Positions 42,655 through 51,422 of a DNA stretch of 64,000 nt are shown here, in pieces. Under the pieces are notes generated by a model. The model had not been told where the DNA came from, made no database searches, and saw only the letters and a program-made list of their open reading frames with translations. Position 1 is the stretch's first letter. Every line of letters begins with the position of its first letter. The DNA is taken from positions 1 through 64,000 of the forward strand of contig NZ_JAVREK010000029.1 of assembly GCF_031845375.1 (NCBI RefSeq). The letters run 5' to 3'. Source of the stretch: Streptomonospora wellingtoniae. GTDB lineage: Bacteria; Actinomycetota; Actinomycetes; Streptosporangiales; Streptosporangiaceae. Position numbers and translations under genes: made by a program.

Positions 42655-42990
42655 ATGGGCGAACGGCCGGCAGAGGGCGACGAGCCGCTGATGCGCGACC
42701 TCATCGGGGGCGTGCTGCGCCGCGCCCGATTGAAGCAGGGCCGCACGCTGCAGGACGTCGCCGAGGACGCGCAAGTGTCCTTGCAGTACCTCTCGGAGAT
42801 CGAGCGCGGCCGCAAGGAGCCTTCCTCCGAGGTGCTGGCCGCCGTCTACCGCGCGCTCGGGTTGCAGCTGGTCGACCTGGTCGGCGGGCTGCACACCGAG
42901 CTCGTGCCCGCCCCCGCGCCGATGGGCCGCAAGCTGGTCGGGTCCCCTCGAACGGACGGCGGCGTCCAGGCGGTACTGCTCGCCGCCTGA
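42655..42990 (+). CDS. PopR/ClgR-family regulator of clp genes
   Basis: A 111-aa XRE-type HTH protein. RDLIGGVLRRARLKQGRTL, then VSLQYLSEIERGRKEPSSEVL (about 40-62), is the signature of ClgR and its relative PopR, activators of clpP genes in actinobacteria. The C-terminus is QAVLLAA, resembling the ssrA tag; in Streptomyces the last alanines of PopR and ClgR make them ClpP substrates, closing a feedback loop. It faces two clpP genes tail to tail. The ATG has GGGGAGGG upstream. Confidence 0.87.
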   Translation: MGERPAEGDEPLMRDLIGGVLRRARLKQGRTLQDVAEDAQVSLQYLSEIERGRKEPSSEVLAAVYRALGLQLVDLVGGLHTELVPAPAPMGRKLVGSPRTDGGVQAVLLAA

Positions 42991-43067
42991 ACGTCCGTTC
43001 CGGACGGGGGCGGTCCGCGCCCGGCCGGGTGCGCCGCCCGCCGGCCGCGGACGGCGCACCACCGGAG

Positions 43068-43685
43068 TCAGGCCGCGTCCACGGCTGCCCTCCTCGCCGG
43101 CCGGTCCGAGATCACGTCGTCGACCAGCCCGTAGTCCCTGGCATCCCACGCGGTGAAGATCTTGTCTCGCTCGGTGTCAGCCCGCAGCCGCTCCACACTG
43201 TGGCCGGTGTGCGCCGAAAGGATCTCTTCGATCTCGCTGCGCACCCGCAGCACCTCGGCGGCCTGGATCTCCAGGTCGGCGGCCTCCCCCTGGCCCTCGC
43301 TGGAGGGCTGGTGCAGCAGCACCCGCGAGTGGCCCAGCGCCATCCGCTTGCCGGGCGTGCCCGCCGCGAGCAGCACCGCCGCGCCCGAGGCCGCCTGGCC
43401 CATGCACACCGTCGCCACGTCGGCGCGCACGAACCGCATCGTGTCGTAGATGGCCGTCACCGCGGAGGTGGAGCCGCCGGGGGAGTTGATGTAGAGGCTG
43501 ATGTCGCGCTCCTCGTTCTCATGGTCGAGGTGGAGAAGCTGGGCCATCGTCACATTGGCCACGCCGTCGTCGATCGCCGTTCCCAGGAAGATGATCCGCT
43601 CCGAGAGCAGCCGGCTGAAGACGTCGTAGGACCGCTCGCCCGAGGGCGTGCGCTCGACCACCACCGGAACCGTGTACTGGCTCAT
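43068..43685 (-). CDS. ClpP-family serine protease subunit (second gene)
   Basis: A 205-aa ClpP with catalytic triad S100 (CMGQAASG), H125 (LLHQPS) and D174 (TERDKIFTAW). The segment after the serine, GAAVLLAAGTPGKR, departs from the usual SMGAFLL, as in the ClpP3/ClpP4-type pairs of Streptomyces rather than the housekeeping ClpP1/P2. Its ATG overlaps the stop codon of the upstream clpP (ATGA), so the two subunits are coupled. No tig or clpX is adjacent, which also argues against clpP1P2. Confidence 0.9.
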   Translation of the reverse strand: MSQYTVPVVVERTPSGERSYDVFSRLLSERIIFLGTAIDDGVANVTMAQLLHLDHENEERDISLYINSPGGSTSAVTAIYDTMRFVRADVATVCMGQAASGAAVLLAAGTPGKRMALGHSRVLLHQPSSEGQGEAADLEIQAAEVLRVRSEIEEILSAHTGHSVERLRADTERDKIFTAWDARDYGLVDDVISDRPARRAAVDAA

Positions 43686-44443
43686 TTCCGCCCCTCCTCG
43701 GAGTCCGGCCGGTCGGCCCCGCCGTCGCGCGCTGCGCCCCCGTGCTTCTGCTGCTGCTCAGCTCGCGCCGACGCCGCGGCATGGGTGATCCCCGGCGCGT
43801 GGTCGGCGCCGAACCCGAAGCGGCGCGCGGTGTCGCCGCCCAGTTCGGCCACGCTGTCGACGACGCGGTCGACGAACCCGTACTCGCGGGCCTGCTCGGC
43901 GGTGAACCAGGCGTCGCGGCGCTGGTCCTCGACGATGCGCTCCACCGGCTGGCCGGTGTGCCGTGCGATCAGCTCCTGCAGGGACTTCTTGGTGTGGGCC
44001 AGGTTCTCCGCCTGGATGGCGATGTCGGCGGCCGTGCCGCCCACTCCGCCGGAGGGCTGGTGCATCATGATGCGGGCGTTGGGCAGGCTGTAGCGCTTGC
44101 CTGGGGTACCCGTGCACAGCAGGAACTGGCTCATGCTTCCGGCGAATCCCATGACGAGGGTGGCCACGTCGTTGGGGATGAACCGCATGGTGTCGTAGAC
44201 CGCCATACCGGCGTGCACCGAGCCGCCGGGGCTGTTGATGATCAGCGTGATGTCCCGCTTGGGGTCGTCTTCCGCGAGCAGCAGCAGTTCCGTGCAGATG
44301 CGGTTGGCGACGGCTTCGTCCACCTGGGTGCCGAGCACCACCATCCGGCCGTGCAGCAGCCGGCTGGCGATCTGGTCGTCGAACGTCGCGGCAGCGCCGT
44401 CGGCGGCGAGCCGCGGCAGCGCCGATGGTTGAGTCGAGAGCAC
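43682..44443 (-). CDS. ClpP-family serine protease subunit (first gene)
   Basis: A 253-aa ClpP with triad S103 (MGFAGSMSQFLL), H128 (MMHQPSGG) and D177 (QRRDAWFTAEQA). The ~50-residue C-terminal tail (THAAASARAEQQQKHGG and beyond) is unusually long. The GTG start lies directly after GAGGAGGAGAA, a very strong site. It is the first gene of a two-gene operon; mixed ClpP tetradecamers are known in this phylum. By context and divergence it is most like a ClpP3/P4 subunit under PopR control. Confidence 0.88.
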   Translation of the reverse strand: MLSTQPSALPRLAADGAAATFDDQIASRLLHGRMVVLGTQVDEAVANRICTELLLLAEDDPKRDITLIINSPGGSVHAGMAVYDTMRFIPNDVATLVMGFAGSMSQFLLCTGTPGKRYSLPNARIMMHQPSGGVGGTAADIAIQAENLAHTKKSLQELIARHTGQPVERIVEDQRRDAWFTAEQAREYGFVDRVVDSVAELGGDTARRFGFGADHAPGITHAAASARAEQQQKHGGAARDGGADRPDSEEGRK

Positions 44444-44808
44444 TTCTCCTCCTCGATCGGTTCCAAGGCCGGAGCCCGACGGGTGGCCACCACATCGTCC
44501 GGACGTCACCAGCCTGCGCTCGGTGGCGCCGGGGAATCGACCTTTTCTGCCCTCGGGCGATCTGCCGCAAGCAGAGCCCGCTGAGGTCGGTGCGGGGAGG
44601 ACGGGGTGGGATGCGGGGGAGGGCCGGGGCGTTGGGGCACCTGTGGCGAGACGGCGCCGCGCTGCGCGCACGGGTGCGCTCGGCGCAGCGCGGCGCCGCC
44701 GGAACGAGTCTCCACTGACTCCTCGGGATCATTCATGCGGGTGGCGGCCGCCGAGTGGCGGCGGGTCAGCCGGTCTCGACGCCCGACCGCGCGGTGCCGG
44801 GCGGAGTC
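44444..44808 (-). promoter_or_regulatory. Upstream region of the clpP operon
   Basis: This 365-base region between the NlpC/P60 stop and the clpP start must hold the clpP promoter and its PopR/ClgR site. I could not pick a confident operator or -35/-10 pair. No gene or RNA is evident. Confidence 0.3.
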
Positions 44809-45324
44809 TCAGGCGACTCGGCGCGCTCCCACGAAGTGCCGGTTGTAGTAGCCGGTCATCTTGGTGATCTGGACCTTTTTACCGGAACCCGGCGCGTGGA
44901 TCATGCGGCCCTTTCCGATGTACATTGCGACGTGCTCGGGGCCGGGATAGAAGAAGACGAGATCTCCGCGCTGGAGCTTCGACCGCGAAACCGATCGCCC
45001 TTGGTCGAACTGGGTGTAGGTGGTGCGGCTGATGCTCTTTCCGGCCTTCTTGTAGGCGTACTGCACGAGCCCGGAGCAGTCGAAGGCCCGCGGGCCTTCG
45101 GCACCGTACCGATAAGGCTTTCCTTTTTGGTTCTTTGCGTGTTCGACCGCTGTCCTGGCGATACTCGACGCTTGGTGCACCCTTTCCTCGGCCACCGCAA
45201 CAGCGGTGGAACCGAGACCGAATGCGGCGAGCACCGCCAGGGACGATAACGTCAGCGCCACCCGGGCCATGGTGCCCGGTCTGCTTCCACGCTTCACCGA
45301 GTCGCATCCTGCTGTCGCGTTCAT
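44809..45324 (-). CDS. Secreted NlpC/P60 cell-wall hydrolase
   Basis: A 171-aa secreted protein: signal peptide (VALTLSSLAVLAAFGLGSTAVAVA), then an NlpC/P60 domain with the catalytic cysteine in RAFDCSGLVQYAYKKAG, GDLVFFYPGPEHVAMYIG (catalytic histidine) and a third polar residue in MIHAPGSGKKV. These enzymes cut D-gamma-glutamyl-diaminopimelate bonds in peptidoglycan. There is no binding domain, so it is a minimal endopeptidase. The ATG has GGGGGAA upstream. The 292 bases before it are relatively AT-rich and show no recognisable riboswitch. Confidence 0.92.
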   Translation of the reverse strand: MNATAGCDSVKRGSRPGTMARVALTLSSLAVLAAFGLGSTAVAVAEERVHQASSIARTAVEHAKNQKGKPYRYGAEGPRAFDCSGLVQYAYKKAGKSISRTTYTQFDQGRSVSRSKLQRGDLVFFYPGPEHVAMYIGKGRMIHAPGSGKKVQITKMTGYYNRHFVGARRVA

Positions 45325-45616
45325 AGTTCCCCCGTATTCTCGCTTCCCCGAATCATCGTGACCCGGGACACAGTTCCACAGGGAAACACAGGGTTCATCC
45401 GGAACTGCTCTTATCGGTGCATTGGCGTGTCGCGGCGAATTCGCCTGCCGTGTAAGCGGAGAGGAGTCTCGGCGTGGAGGTTCCGTCGGTGATTCCGAGG
45501 GATACGTGAACTTTGGTGATGGATATCGGGACAGTTCCGATTTTCCGGTGCGTCTCCCGTCCCCTCCCGGCCGCCCCGCGCCGCACCGGCGACGCGCCAC
45601 GCGGCTCCGGCTGCCC

Positions 45617-46237
45617 TCACTCGTCCAGCCGCTCGGCCGCTCCCCCGCCCGCTGCTCCTTCGTCCAGGCAGCGCTCGATGATGCCCGTGAGGCGCCGGGT
45701 CAGCGCCTGCGGGTCGTGTTCGATCAGGGAGTCCGCGCCGCCCATCCGGCGGACGTTGCCGATGCCGATCAGGAGGCCGGCCACAAGCGTCGCGCGCGTG
45801 CGGGCGTCGGCTCCGCCGATGTAGTCGGACAGCGGCCCGATGATGGCGCTCTGCAGCCGCTCCTCGAACACCGACCGCAGGTCCGGGTCGCCGATGGAGT
45901 GCATCAGCGCCCGCTGCAGCGGCGTTCCCTCGCCCAGGGTGCGGTGGACGACGTGTTCGGCGACGCGCCGGGGCAGGGTGTCGCGGTCGCCCTCGAAAAC
46001 CCCGGGGAACGAGGCGTCCTCGGCCACCACCTCGGCGAGCAGGCCGCGCTTGGCCCCGAAGTATCGGTTGATCAGGGCGACGTTGACCCCGGCCTCGGCG
46101 GCGATGCGCCGCGAGGACACCTGCGCATAGCCCTCCTGGGTGAACAGTTCACGGGCGCTGGCGAGGATGCGCTGGCGCGTGGCCTCGCGGTCGCGCACAC
46201 GCCCTGGGCAGGAGCCGTCGGCGTCTGTGCGGTTCAT
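45617..46237 (-). CDS. TetR-family repressor of the adjacent efflux pump
   Basis: A 206-aa TetR protein with HTH at about 35-65 (SSRRIAAEAGVNVALINRYFGAKRGLL) and a helical ligand domain. It is divergent from a DHA2 multidrug transporter and their promoters share a palindrome, so it probably represses both and is released by a pump substrate. The ATG has GGGGAG upstream. Confidence 0.92.
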   Translation of the reverse strand: MNRTDADGSCPGRVRDREATRQRILASARELFTQEGYAQVSSRRIAAEAGVNVALINRYFGAKRGLLAEVVAEDASFPGVFEGDRDTLPRRVAEHVVHRTLGEGTPLQRALMHSIGDPDLRSVFEERLQSAIIGPLSDYIGGADARTRATLVAGLLIGIGNVRRMGGADSLIEHDPQALTRRLTGIIERCLDEGAAGGGAAERLDE

Positions 46238-46301
46238 CGGGCTCCCCTGCTGTGGCCGCGGAGTCCCTGCTCAGCGCGGCTGCTCGTGCGCGGTTCACCG
46301 C

Positions 46302-46346
46302 ACTATAACGCCTCCGCTTGACAAGTCAACACTGTTTACTTATACC
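46302..46346. promoter_or_regulatory. Face-to-face promoters with shared operator
   Basis: Plus strand: TTGACA (46318)-17-TATACC for the pump. Minus strand: TTGACT-16-TATAGT for the tetR gene. Their -35 boxes overlap at a 12-base palindrome TTGAC-aa-GTCAA (46318-46329). A repressor bound there would block both. This is the clearest divergent promoter pair in the window. Confidence 0.8.
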
Positions 46347-46498
46347 TGGAGAGGAGATTGCCACCGGACCGCCCCGAACCTGGAGGGCGGTCCGTCGTGT
46401 CCGGTCCCGGTCGAATCCCGCGCGCCTCGGTTCCTACGCGCCTGCGCCGGGGCCGCTGCAACAGCAACAAACGGGGCGACGGACAGGAGATCCCGAAC

Positions 46499-48091
46499 GT
46501 GGAGCAACGCTTAGGCGCAGTGGACCGGCGGACCGCGGACGTGCCGGGGGAGCACACCGCGGGGGAGGCCGCCGAGGAGGCGCCGGCGAACTACTCGCGG
46601 CGCCAGATCATCGAGATTCTCATCGGCCTGATGCTGGCCATGCTCACGTCGATGCTCACCACCTCGATCGTGGGCACGGCGCTGCCCACCATCGTCGGCG
46701 AGCTCGGCGGCCAGGACCGGCTGTCCTGGGTGGCCAGCGCCACCCTGCTCACGATGACCGCCTCCACACCCGTGTGGGGAAAGCTCTCCGACGTCTGGGG
46801 CCGCAAGCTGCTGTTCCAGATCGCGCTCGTGATCTTCATCACTTCATCGGTCGCGGCCGGGTTCGCCGACGACATGACGTGGCTGATCGCCGCGCGCTTC
46901 TTCCAGGGCATCGGTACGGGCGGACTCGCTGCGCTGCCCCAGATCATCCTCGGCGACGTGGTGGCCCCGCGCGAGCGCGGCCGCTACTCCGGCTTCCTGG
47001 GGTCGGTGTTCGGCGTGGCCACGGTCGGCGGACCGCTGCTCGGCGGATTCCTGGTCGACAGCCCGCTGGGCTGGCGCTGGTGCTTCTTCATCACCGTGCC
47101 GCTGGCGGTGGTGGCGTTCATCGTCATCCAGCGCCTGCTCAAGCTGCCTGCGCGGCCCCGCTCGGAGAACCGCATCGACTGGCGGGGCGCCACCTGCATC
47201 GTCGGCGCCGCCAGCGCGGTCATGCTGCTGCTGAGCCTGGGCGGGCAGGAGTTCGACTGGCTGTCGACTCCCTCCTACGTGCTGATCGCCGTCGCGGCGG
47301 TGCTGTTCCTCGGGGCCGTGCTGGTGGAGCGGCGCGCGCAGGACCCCATCCTGCCGCCGCACCTGTTCCGAAACGGCACGTTCGTGCTCGGCTCCCTCGC
47401 CTCGGCCGCGGTGGGCATGAGCATGTTCGGCGTGATGATCTACCTGCCGCAGTACCTGCAGATCGTGCAGGGGCTCAGCCCCACGGCCTCGGGCCTGATG
47501 ACGCTGCCGATGGTGCTCGGCCTGCTGACGGCCTCGGTCACCTCGGGCTTCCTTGTCAGCCGCACCGGCAAGTGGAAAGTCTTCCCCGTAACCGGCACCG
47601 TGCTGATCGGCACCGGGTTCTTCACCCTGACGTTCCTGGACACCGAGTCCAGCCTGGTCCTGGTCGGTTTCGGCGTCTGCCAGATCGGCCTGGGCCTGGG
47701 GATGTGCATGCAGATCCTCATCCTGGCGACGCAGAACGCGGTCAGGCGGGCCGACCTGGCCTCGGCCACCTCGGCGGTCTCCTTCTTCCGCAACCTCGGC
47801 GGCGCCATGGGTGTGGCAACCTTCGGCGCGGTGATGACCAACCGGCTGCACGGCGAGATCGCGGAGTTCGCCGAGCGTACCGGCGGGTCCTCCGGCTCAT
47901 CGGACCTGTCGAGCGGGGTGAGCGGGTCGCCCGAGGCGATCCACGCGCTCCCGCCCGCGGTGCAGGACGCGGTGATCAGCGCGTTCAGCAACGCGATGCA
48001 CACCGTGTTCACTCTGGGGATGCCGATCGCGGTGGTGGCCTTCGTGGTCGTGCTCTTCTTCAAGCAGATCCCGCTGCGCTCGGGACGCTGA
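46499..48091 (+). CDS. DHA2-family MFS multidrug transporter
   Basis: A 530-aa drug:proton antiporter of the EmrB/QacA group with 14 predicted membrane helices. Visible motifs: LDxxIVNVALP in variant form (TSIVGTALPTIV), motif A GKLSDVWGRK, and motif C-like GFLGSVFGVATVGGPLLGG. The N-terminal ~30 residues are cytoplasmic. GTG was preferred, with GGAG about 9 bases upstream. This leaves a leader of about 145 bases after the promoter. Controlled by the divergent TetR. Confidence 0.93.
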   Translation: MEQRLGAVDRRTADVPGEHTAGEAAEEAPANYSRRQIIEILIGLMLAMLTSMLTTSIVGTALPTIVGELGGQDRLSWVASATLLTMTASTPVWGKLSDVWGRKLLFQIALVIFITSSVAAGFADDMTWLIAARFFQGIGTGGLAALPQIILGDVVAPRERGRYSGFLGSVFGVATVGGPLLGGFLVDSPLGWRWCFFITVPLAVVAFIVIQRLLKLPARPRSENRIDWRGATCIVGAASAVMLLLSLGGQEFDWLSTPSYVLIAVAAVLFLGAVLVERRAQDPILPPHLFRNGTFVLGSLASAAVGMSMFGVMIYLPQYLQIVQGLSPTASGLMTLPMVLGLLTASVTSGFLVSRTGKWKVFPVTGTVLIGTGFFTLTFLDTESSLVLVGFGVCQIGLGLGMCMQILILATQNAVRRADLASATSAVSFFRNLGGAMGVATFGAVMTNRLHGEIAEFAERTGGSSGSSDLSSGVSGSPEAIHALPPAVQDAVISAFSNAMHTVFTLGMPIAVVAFVVVLFFKQIPLRSGR

Positions 48092-48308
48092 GCCTGCCGC
48101 AAACCGCGGGACGGACCGCAGCGGAGCGGGGAAGCACCGTCCGCTGCGGTCTGCTTCCGTTGTGCGGACACGGCCCGCGTGCGGCGGCGATGCGCCGTGC
48201 GCGGGGGCGCGGCCGCCTGCCGGGCGAGTCGAGGACACGGGCAGCCGACCCCAGGCAGCGGGCCGGGACCACGATGGGACGACGGCACCAGCCGCTATCA
48301 GCAGGGGA

Positions 48309-48770
48309 TCAGAGGTAGCGCCGGAAGCCCTCGGCCGAGTTCTCGAAGCCGATCGCGGAGTAGAACGCGTGTGCCCCGGCGCGGCTCTCGTGCGAGAGCA
48401 GTTCGACCTTGTAGCAGCCGGCTCGGGAGGCCCGGTCGACCGCCTCCTCCATCAGTGCCCGCCCTACACCGGCGCGTCGGCACGCCGCGTCCACCACCAG
48501 GTTGTCGGCCACCGCCCACGACTGCGCGTCGTGCGTGAGGTTGGCGACCACCAGCAGGTCCACGGTCCCGATGATCTGGCCGCGGCGCTCGGCGACCAGG
48601 ACCTGGCGGTCGGGGTCGTTCTCCATCCGGGTCCATGCGCGCACGGCGGCGGAGGACATGCGGACGGTGCTGGTCTGCGCGGGGGTCGCGTCGCCGAGTT
48701 CGCGTAGGAGCCGCAGAATCGCACCGAGGTCAGACCGGATGGCCGAGCGGATAATCATGGCTTCCGGCAT
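48309..48770 (-). CDS. GNAT-family N-acetyltransferase
   Basis: A 153-aa GNAT with the acetyl-CoA loop VDAACRRAGVGRALMEEAV (R-x-x-G-x-G) and a C-terminal AHAFYSAIGFEN. The acceptor is unknown. Several starts are possible: a GTG four codons earlier and an ATG four codons later. None has a convincing ribosome site. It lies 190 bases downstream of the DivIVA-like gene, with a hairpin between. Confidence 0.86.
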   Translation of the reverse strand: MPEAMIIRSAIRSDLGAILRLLRELGDATPAQTSTVRMSSAAVRAWTRMENDPDRQVLVAERRGQIIGTVDLLVVANLTHDAQSWAVADNLVVDAACRRAGVGRALMEEAVDRASRAGCYKVELLSHESRAGAHAFYSAIGFENSAEGFRRYL

Positions 48771-48827
48771 CGTAGCCGACACCGGGTCGAAGACCGACGT
48801 CGCCCCTCAGGCCTGGACAAACAGCAC

Positions 48828-48856
48828 GGAGCGGGGCGCTCTGGGCGCCCCGCTCC
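48828..48856 (-). terminator. Perfect hairpin after the DivIVA-like gene
   Basis: A perfect 12-bp stem (ggagcggggcgc / gcgccccgctcc) with a 5-base loop follows the coiled-coil gene on the minus strand by about 105 bases. On that strand it is followed by gtgctgtttg, which has few T residues. Probably separates it from the GNAT gene. Confidence 0.65.
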
Positions 48857-48961
48857 GGTAACGACATGAGCGAGTCCAGTCCGGTCCGGCCGACGTCGCG
48901 GTCCGCGCGGGCTGGGTGCGCACGCGATGGACACTCCGCCGGGTGCGCGGACCGCACCGGG

Positions 48962-50347
48962 TCACGGCTTGATGATGCGCACTCCCTCAGTGCCCTCGGC
49001 GTCGTCGGGCTGGGCCGGCGGCGCGTCGGAGCGCTGATGCATGGCCGTGATACCCGGGTCGTGGGCCGGCTGCACAGGCTGCGCCTGCTGGGGCTGGCCG
49101 CTCTGGTTCGGATGCTGCTGCGGTGGCTGCTGTTGCGGCTGCTGCTGCACCTGCGGCGGCTGCTGCTGCTGAGGTGCGGGACCCGCGTAGGGCGCCCCCT
49201 GCGGCCGCGGGGCCTGGCGGACCGGCTGCGAGGCTGCTGCCTCGCCCTGCTTTCCGGCCGGCGGCTCCGGGTTGAGACGGACGGTTGATTCGTCGGCCAC
49301 GTCCAGCTGCTGCGCGGCGGGGCCGGTGTTCACGGTGGCGTCGTCCGGCCCCGACTGCGCGGACCCGGAATGGGCGGCCTGCGGACCGGAAACCGGAGCC
49401 TGGGCCCCGGAGTCGCCGCGGGCCTCCGCCGGAGGCTGCTGCGGCGAGGCGGTCTTCGCCTGCTGGTCGGCGGGCTGGTGGCTCTGCTTCTGCTGACCCT
49501 GGCCCTGCTGCCCGGCCTGGGCCTGCTGCGGCTGCCGACCCTGCTGGCCCTGCGAAGGCTGCTGCCCTTGCCGGTCCTGCTGCCCCTTCTGCGTCGGCTG
49601 AGCCGGTTGGCCCTGCCGGTTCGGCTGCCCCTGCTGCGACTGCTTCGCAGGTTCGGACGCCTCCTGCTCGGCCGCGACCTCGGCTTGCGACAGCCCTGCC
49701 TCCAGCGGCCCCGACTTCTTCTCGGCGTCGAGGAGTTCCGCCAGCGTGCCGTGCATGTCGCCGAGCCTGCGCACCGCCTCGTTGTGCGTGGCCGTAAGTG
49801 TGGCCAGGCGGCGGTCGGCCGTATCGTTGATCTTCTGCGCCCGGGCCTCGGCATCGGTGACGCGACGCTGGGTCTCGTCTTCGACCTGTGCCCTGAGCTG
49901 CTCGGTCTCCTGCTTGGCCGCCGCGACCATCTCCTGGGCCTCGGAGCGCGCGCTGGAGAGTACGCGCTCGGCGTGCTCCTCGGCGTCCTTGACCCTCTTG
50001 GCCGACTCTTCCTCGGCCTTGCCGCGGATGGCGTCGACCTCGCTGTCGACCTTGCCGCGCTTCTCCTTCGCCTCTTCCTCTGCTATGCGAAGGATCGTGG
50101 ACATGCGTTCGCTGATCTGTTCGTGCTCGGGCTTGACCGCGGCCTGTTCCTTGGCCTCGGCCAGCTCGCGGCGGAGCTGCTCCAGCTCGTCGTGGGCGCG
50201 CGCCAGCCGCTCCTGCAGATCGCGGGTCTGGTTGTGAGTGCGCACCACGTAGTCGTCGACCTGGCGCTTGCTGTAGCCCCGCTTCTCGGTCGGGAAGGCT
50301 TCCTCGCGTAGGAAGTTCGGCAAGATCTCTGCGCTGTGCTCGTTCAT
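48962..50347 (-). CDS. DivIVA-like coiled-coil protein with Q-rich tail
   Basis: A 461-aa protein. An N-terminal DivIVA-type segment (FPTEKRGYSKRQVDDYVVR, about 19-37) is followed by a long coiled coil (about 40-210). After this comes a ~240-residue low-complexity tail rich in Gln, Pro and Ala (QQGQ, QQPP runs). DivIVA-type proteins mark curved membrane and the hyphal tip; Scy and FilP are coiled-coil polarity proteins of Streptomyces. A polar growth or cytoskeletal role is inferred. The tail would be disordered and could drive condensation. Confidence 0.82.
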   Translation of the reverse strand: MNEHSAEILPNFLREEAFPTEKRGYSKRQVDDYVVRTHNQTRDLQERLARAHDELEQLRRELAEAKEQAAVKPEHEQISERMSTILRIAEEEAKEKRGKVDSEVDAIRGKAEEESAKRVKDAEEHAERVLSSARSEAQEMVAAAKQETEQLRAQVEDETQRRVTDAEARAQKINDTADRRLATLTATHNEAVRRLGDMHGTLAELLDAEKKSGPLEAGLSQAEVAAEQEASEPAKQSQQGQPNRQGQPAQPTQKGQQDRQGQQPSQGQQGRQPQQAQAGQQGQGQQKQSHQPADQQAKTASPQQPPAEARGDSGAQAPVSGPQAAHSGSAQSGPDDATVNTGPAAQQLDVADESTVRLNPEPPAGKQGEAAASQPVRQAPRPQGAPYAGPAPQQQQPPQVQQQPQQQPPQQHPNQSGQPQQAQPVQPAHDPGITAMHQRSDAPPAQPDDAEGTEGVRIIKP

Positions 50348-50712
50348 GTCCTAATCAACCAGGTTGGCTGCCAATGGGATGGTGGCCGGACTCCCTGCCT
50401 ATCATTCCCATAACACCCGGAAAACACGTCAATGACATTCATTCCTCAAGCTTGGCGGTGTGATGGGAAACCGCAACAGAGACCCGTATCGCGTGCGAAG
50501 TGTGACGTAGTGAACACGAGGGGAGGCGACTACGGTAGTGCCGAGTGCACCTCCTGCTCAATAGCGTGGGCGGATCGTGCGCGTTTGGGGCGTGCCGCTG
50601 GGGCCGCCGTGCTCACCGCACTACTAAGGTATGCCCGTTCACGGCGGCGCGGGGCCGGTGTCCGCCTTTTCCGGCGTGCCTCGCCGGTCGGCCCGCAGCC
50701 AGGGAGGTGCAC
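50348..50712. other. Intergenic region between divergent DivIVA-like and gamma-CA genes
   Basis: This 365-base region must hold both promoters. TTGACG near 50430 on the minus strand and tactaaggtatg near 50620 on the plus strand are promoter-like but lack convincing partners. No gene or RNA is evident. Confidence 0.3.
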
Positions 50713-51267
50713 GTGTCCGCTCCGTACGTCGGAGACGCCCCGTTCGGTGAGCCCCAGATCCATCCCGACGCCTGGATCGCGCCCGGCGCCGTCGTCGTCG
50801 GGCGCGTCCGTCTCGACGCTCGGAGCAGCGTCTGGTACGGCTCGGTCCTGCGCGCCGACACCGAAGACATCGTCATCGGCCGGATGTGCAACATCCAGGA
50901 CCAGTGCGGGCTGCACTCCGACCCCGGTGAGCCCGCGGTGCTGGCCGATCGCGTCAGCCTCGGGCACAAGGCCATGGTGCACGGCGCGGAGATCGGCGAG
51001 GGTGCGCTGATCGGCATCGGCGCGATCGTGCTGGGCGGCGCCCGCGTGGGCGAGGGCGCCCTGGTGGCGGCGGGAGCGCTGGTGCCGCCGGGCAAGGAGG
51101 TTCCGGCGGGCACGCTGTGGGCCGGGCTGCCGGGCAAGGTCGTGCGCGAGCTCACCGACGAGGACCGCGCGGGCTTCGCCGAGACGCCTGAGAAATACGC
51201 CCGCTACGCCGACCGCCACCGCGAGGTCACCTGGCTCAGCGTCCCTCGCGGCCGGGGGCGGGATTGA
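50713..51267 (+). CDS. Gamma-class carbonic anhydrase-like protein
   Basis: A 184-aa left-handed beta-helix protein with hexapeptide repeats (VVVGRVRLDARSSVWYG onward). Three histidines that would bind the metal are present in GLHSDPG and GHKAMVHG. It belongs to the gamma-CA/PaaY/YrdA family, which often has carbonic anhydrase or unknown activity. The GTG start lies just after GGGAGGTG. Another GTG six bases upstream is also possible. Confidence 0.88.
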   Translation: MSAPYVGDAPFGEPQIHPDAWIAPGAVVVGRVRLDARSSVWYGSVLRADTEDIVIGRMCNIQDQCGLHSDPGEPAVLADRVSLGHKAMVHGAEIGEGALIGIGAIVLGGARVGEGALVAAGALVPPGKEVPAGTLWAGLPGKVVRELTDEDRAGFAETPEKYARYADRHREVTWLSVPRGRGRD

Positions 51268-51422
51268 ACATCCGATGACCTGAGGCCGCGCTCGTCCGCG
51301 CGGCCCCTCCTTCGGCTCCCGCGGCGACCCCGCGCCCGCGTCCCGCGGGATTGCTTCCGCCGAACGCACATGCGTGTCCGCATTCGGGTTAACGGCGGAG
51401 GAAGGAGCGAAGGGGGCGAAGC

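Noticed and set aside
41575..42990. Conservon (Cvn) GTPase signalling locus
   Set aside because: Roadblock genes are present, but no histidine kinase-like gene, DUF742 or GTPase is adjacent. The HTH gene belongs with clpP.
45325..45616. Possible ydaO-type (c-di-AMP) riboswitch before the NlpC/P60 gene
   Set aside because: Such riboswitches often precede wall hydrolases, but the conserved gggGAAcc and pseudoknot segments are not present in the minus-strand sequence.
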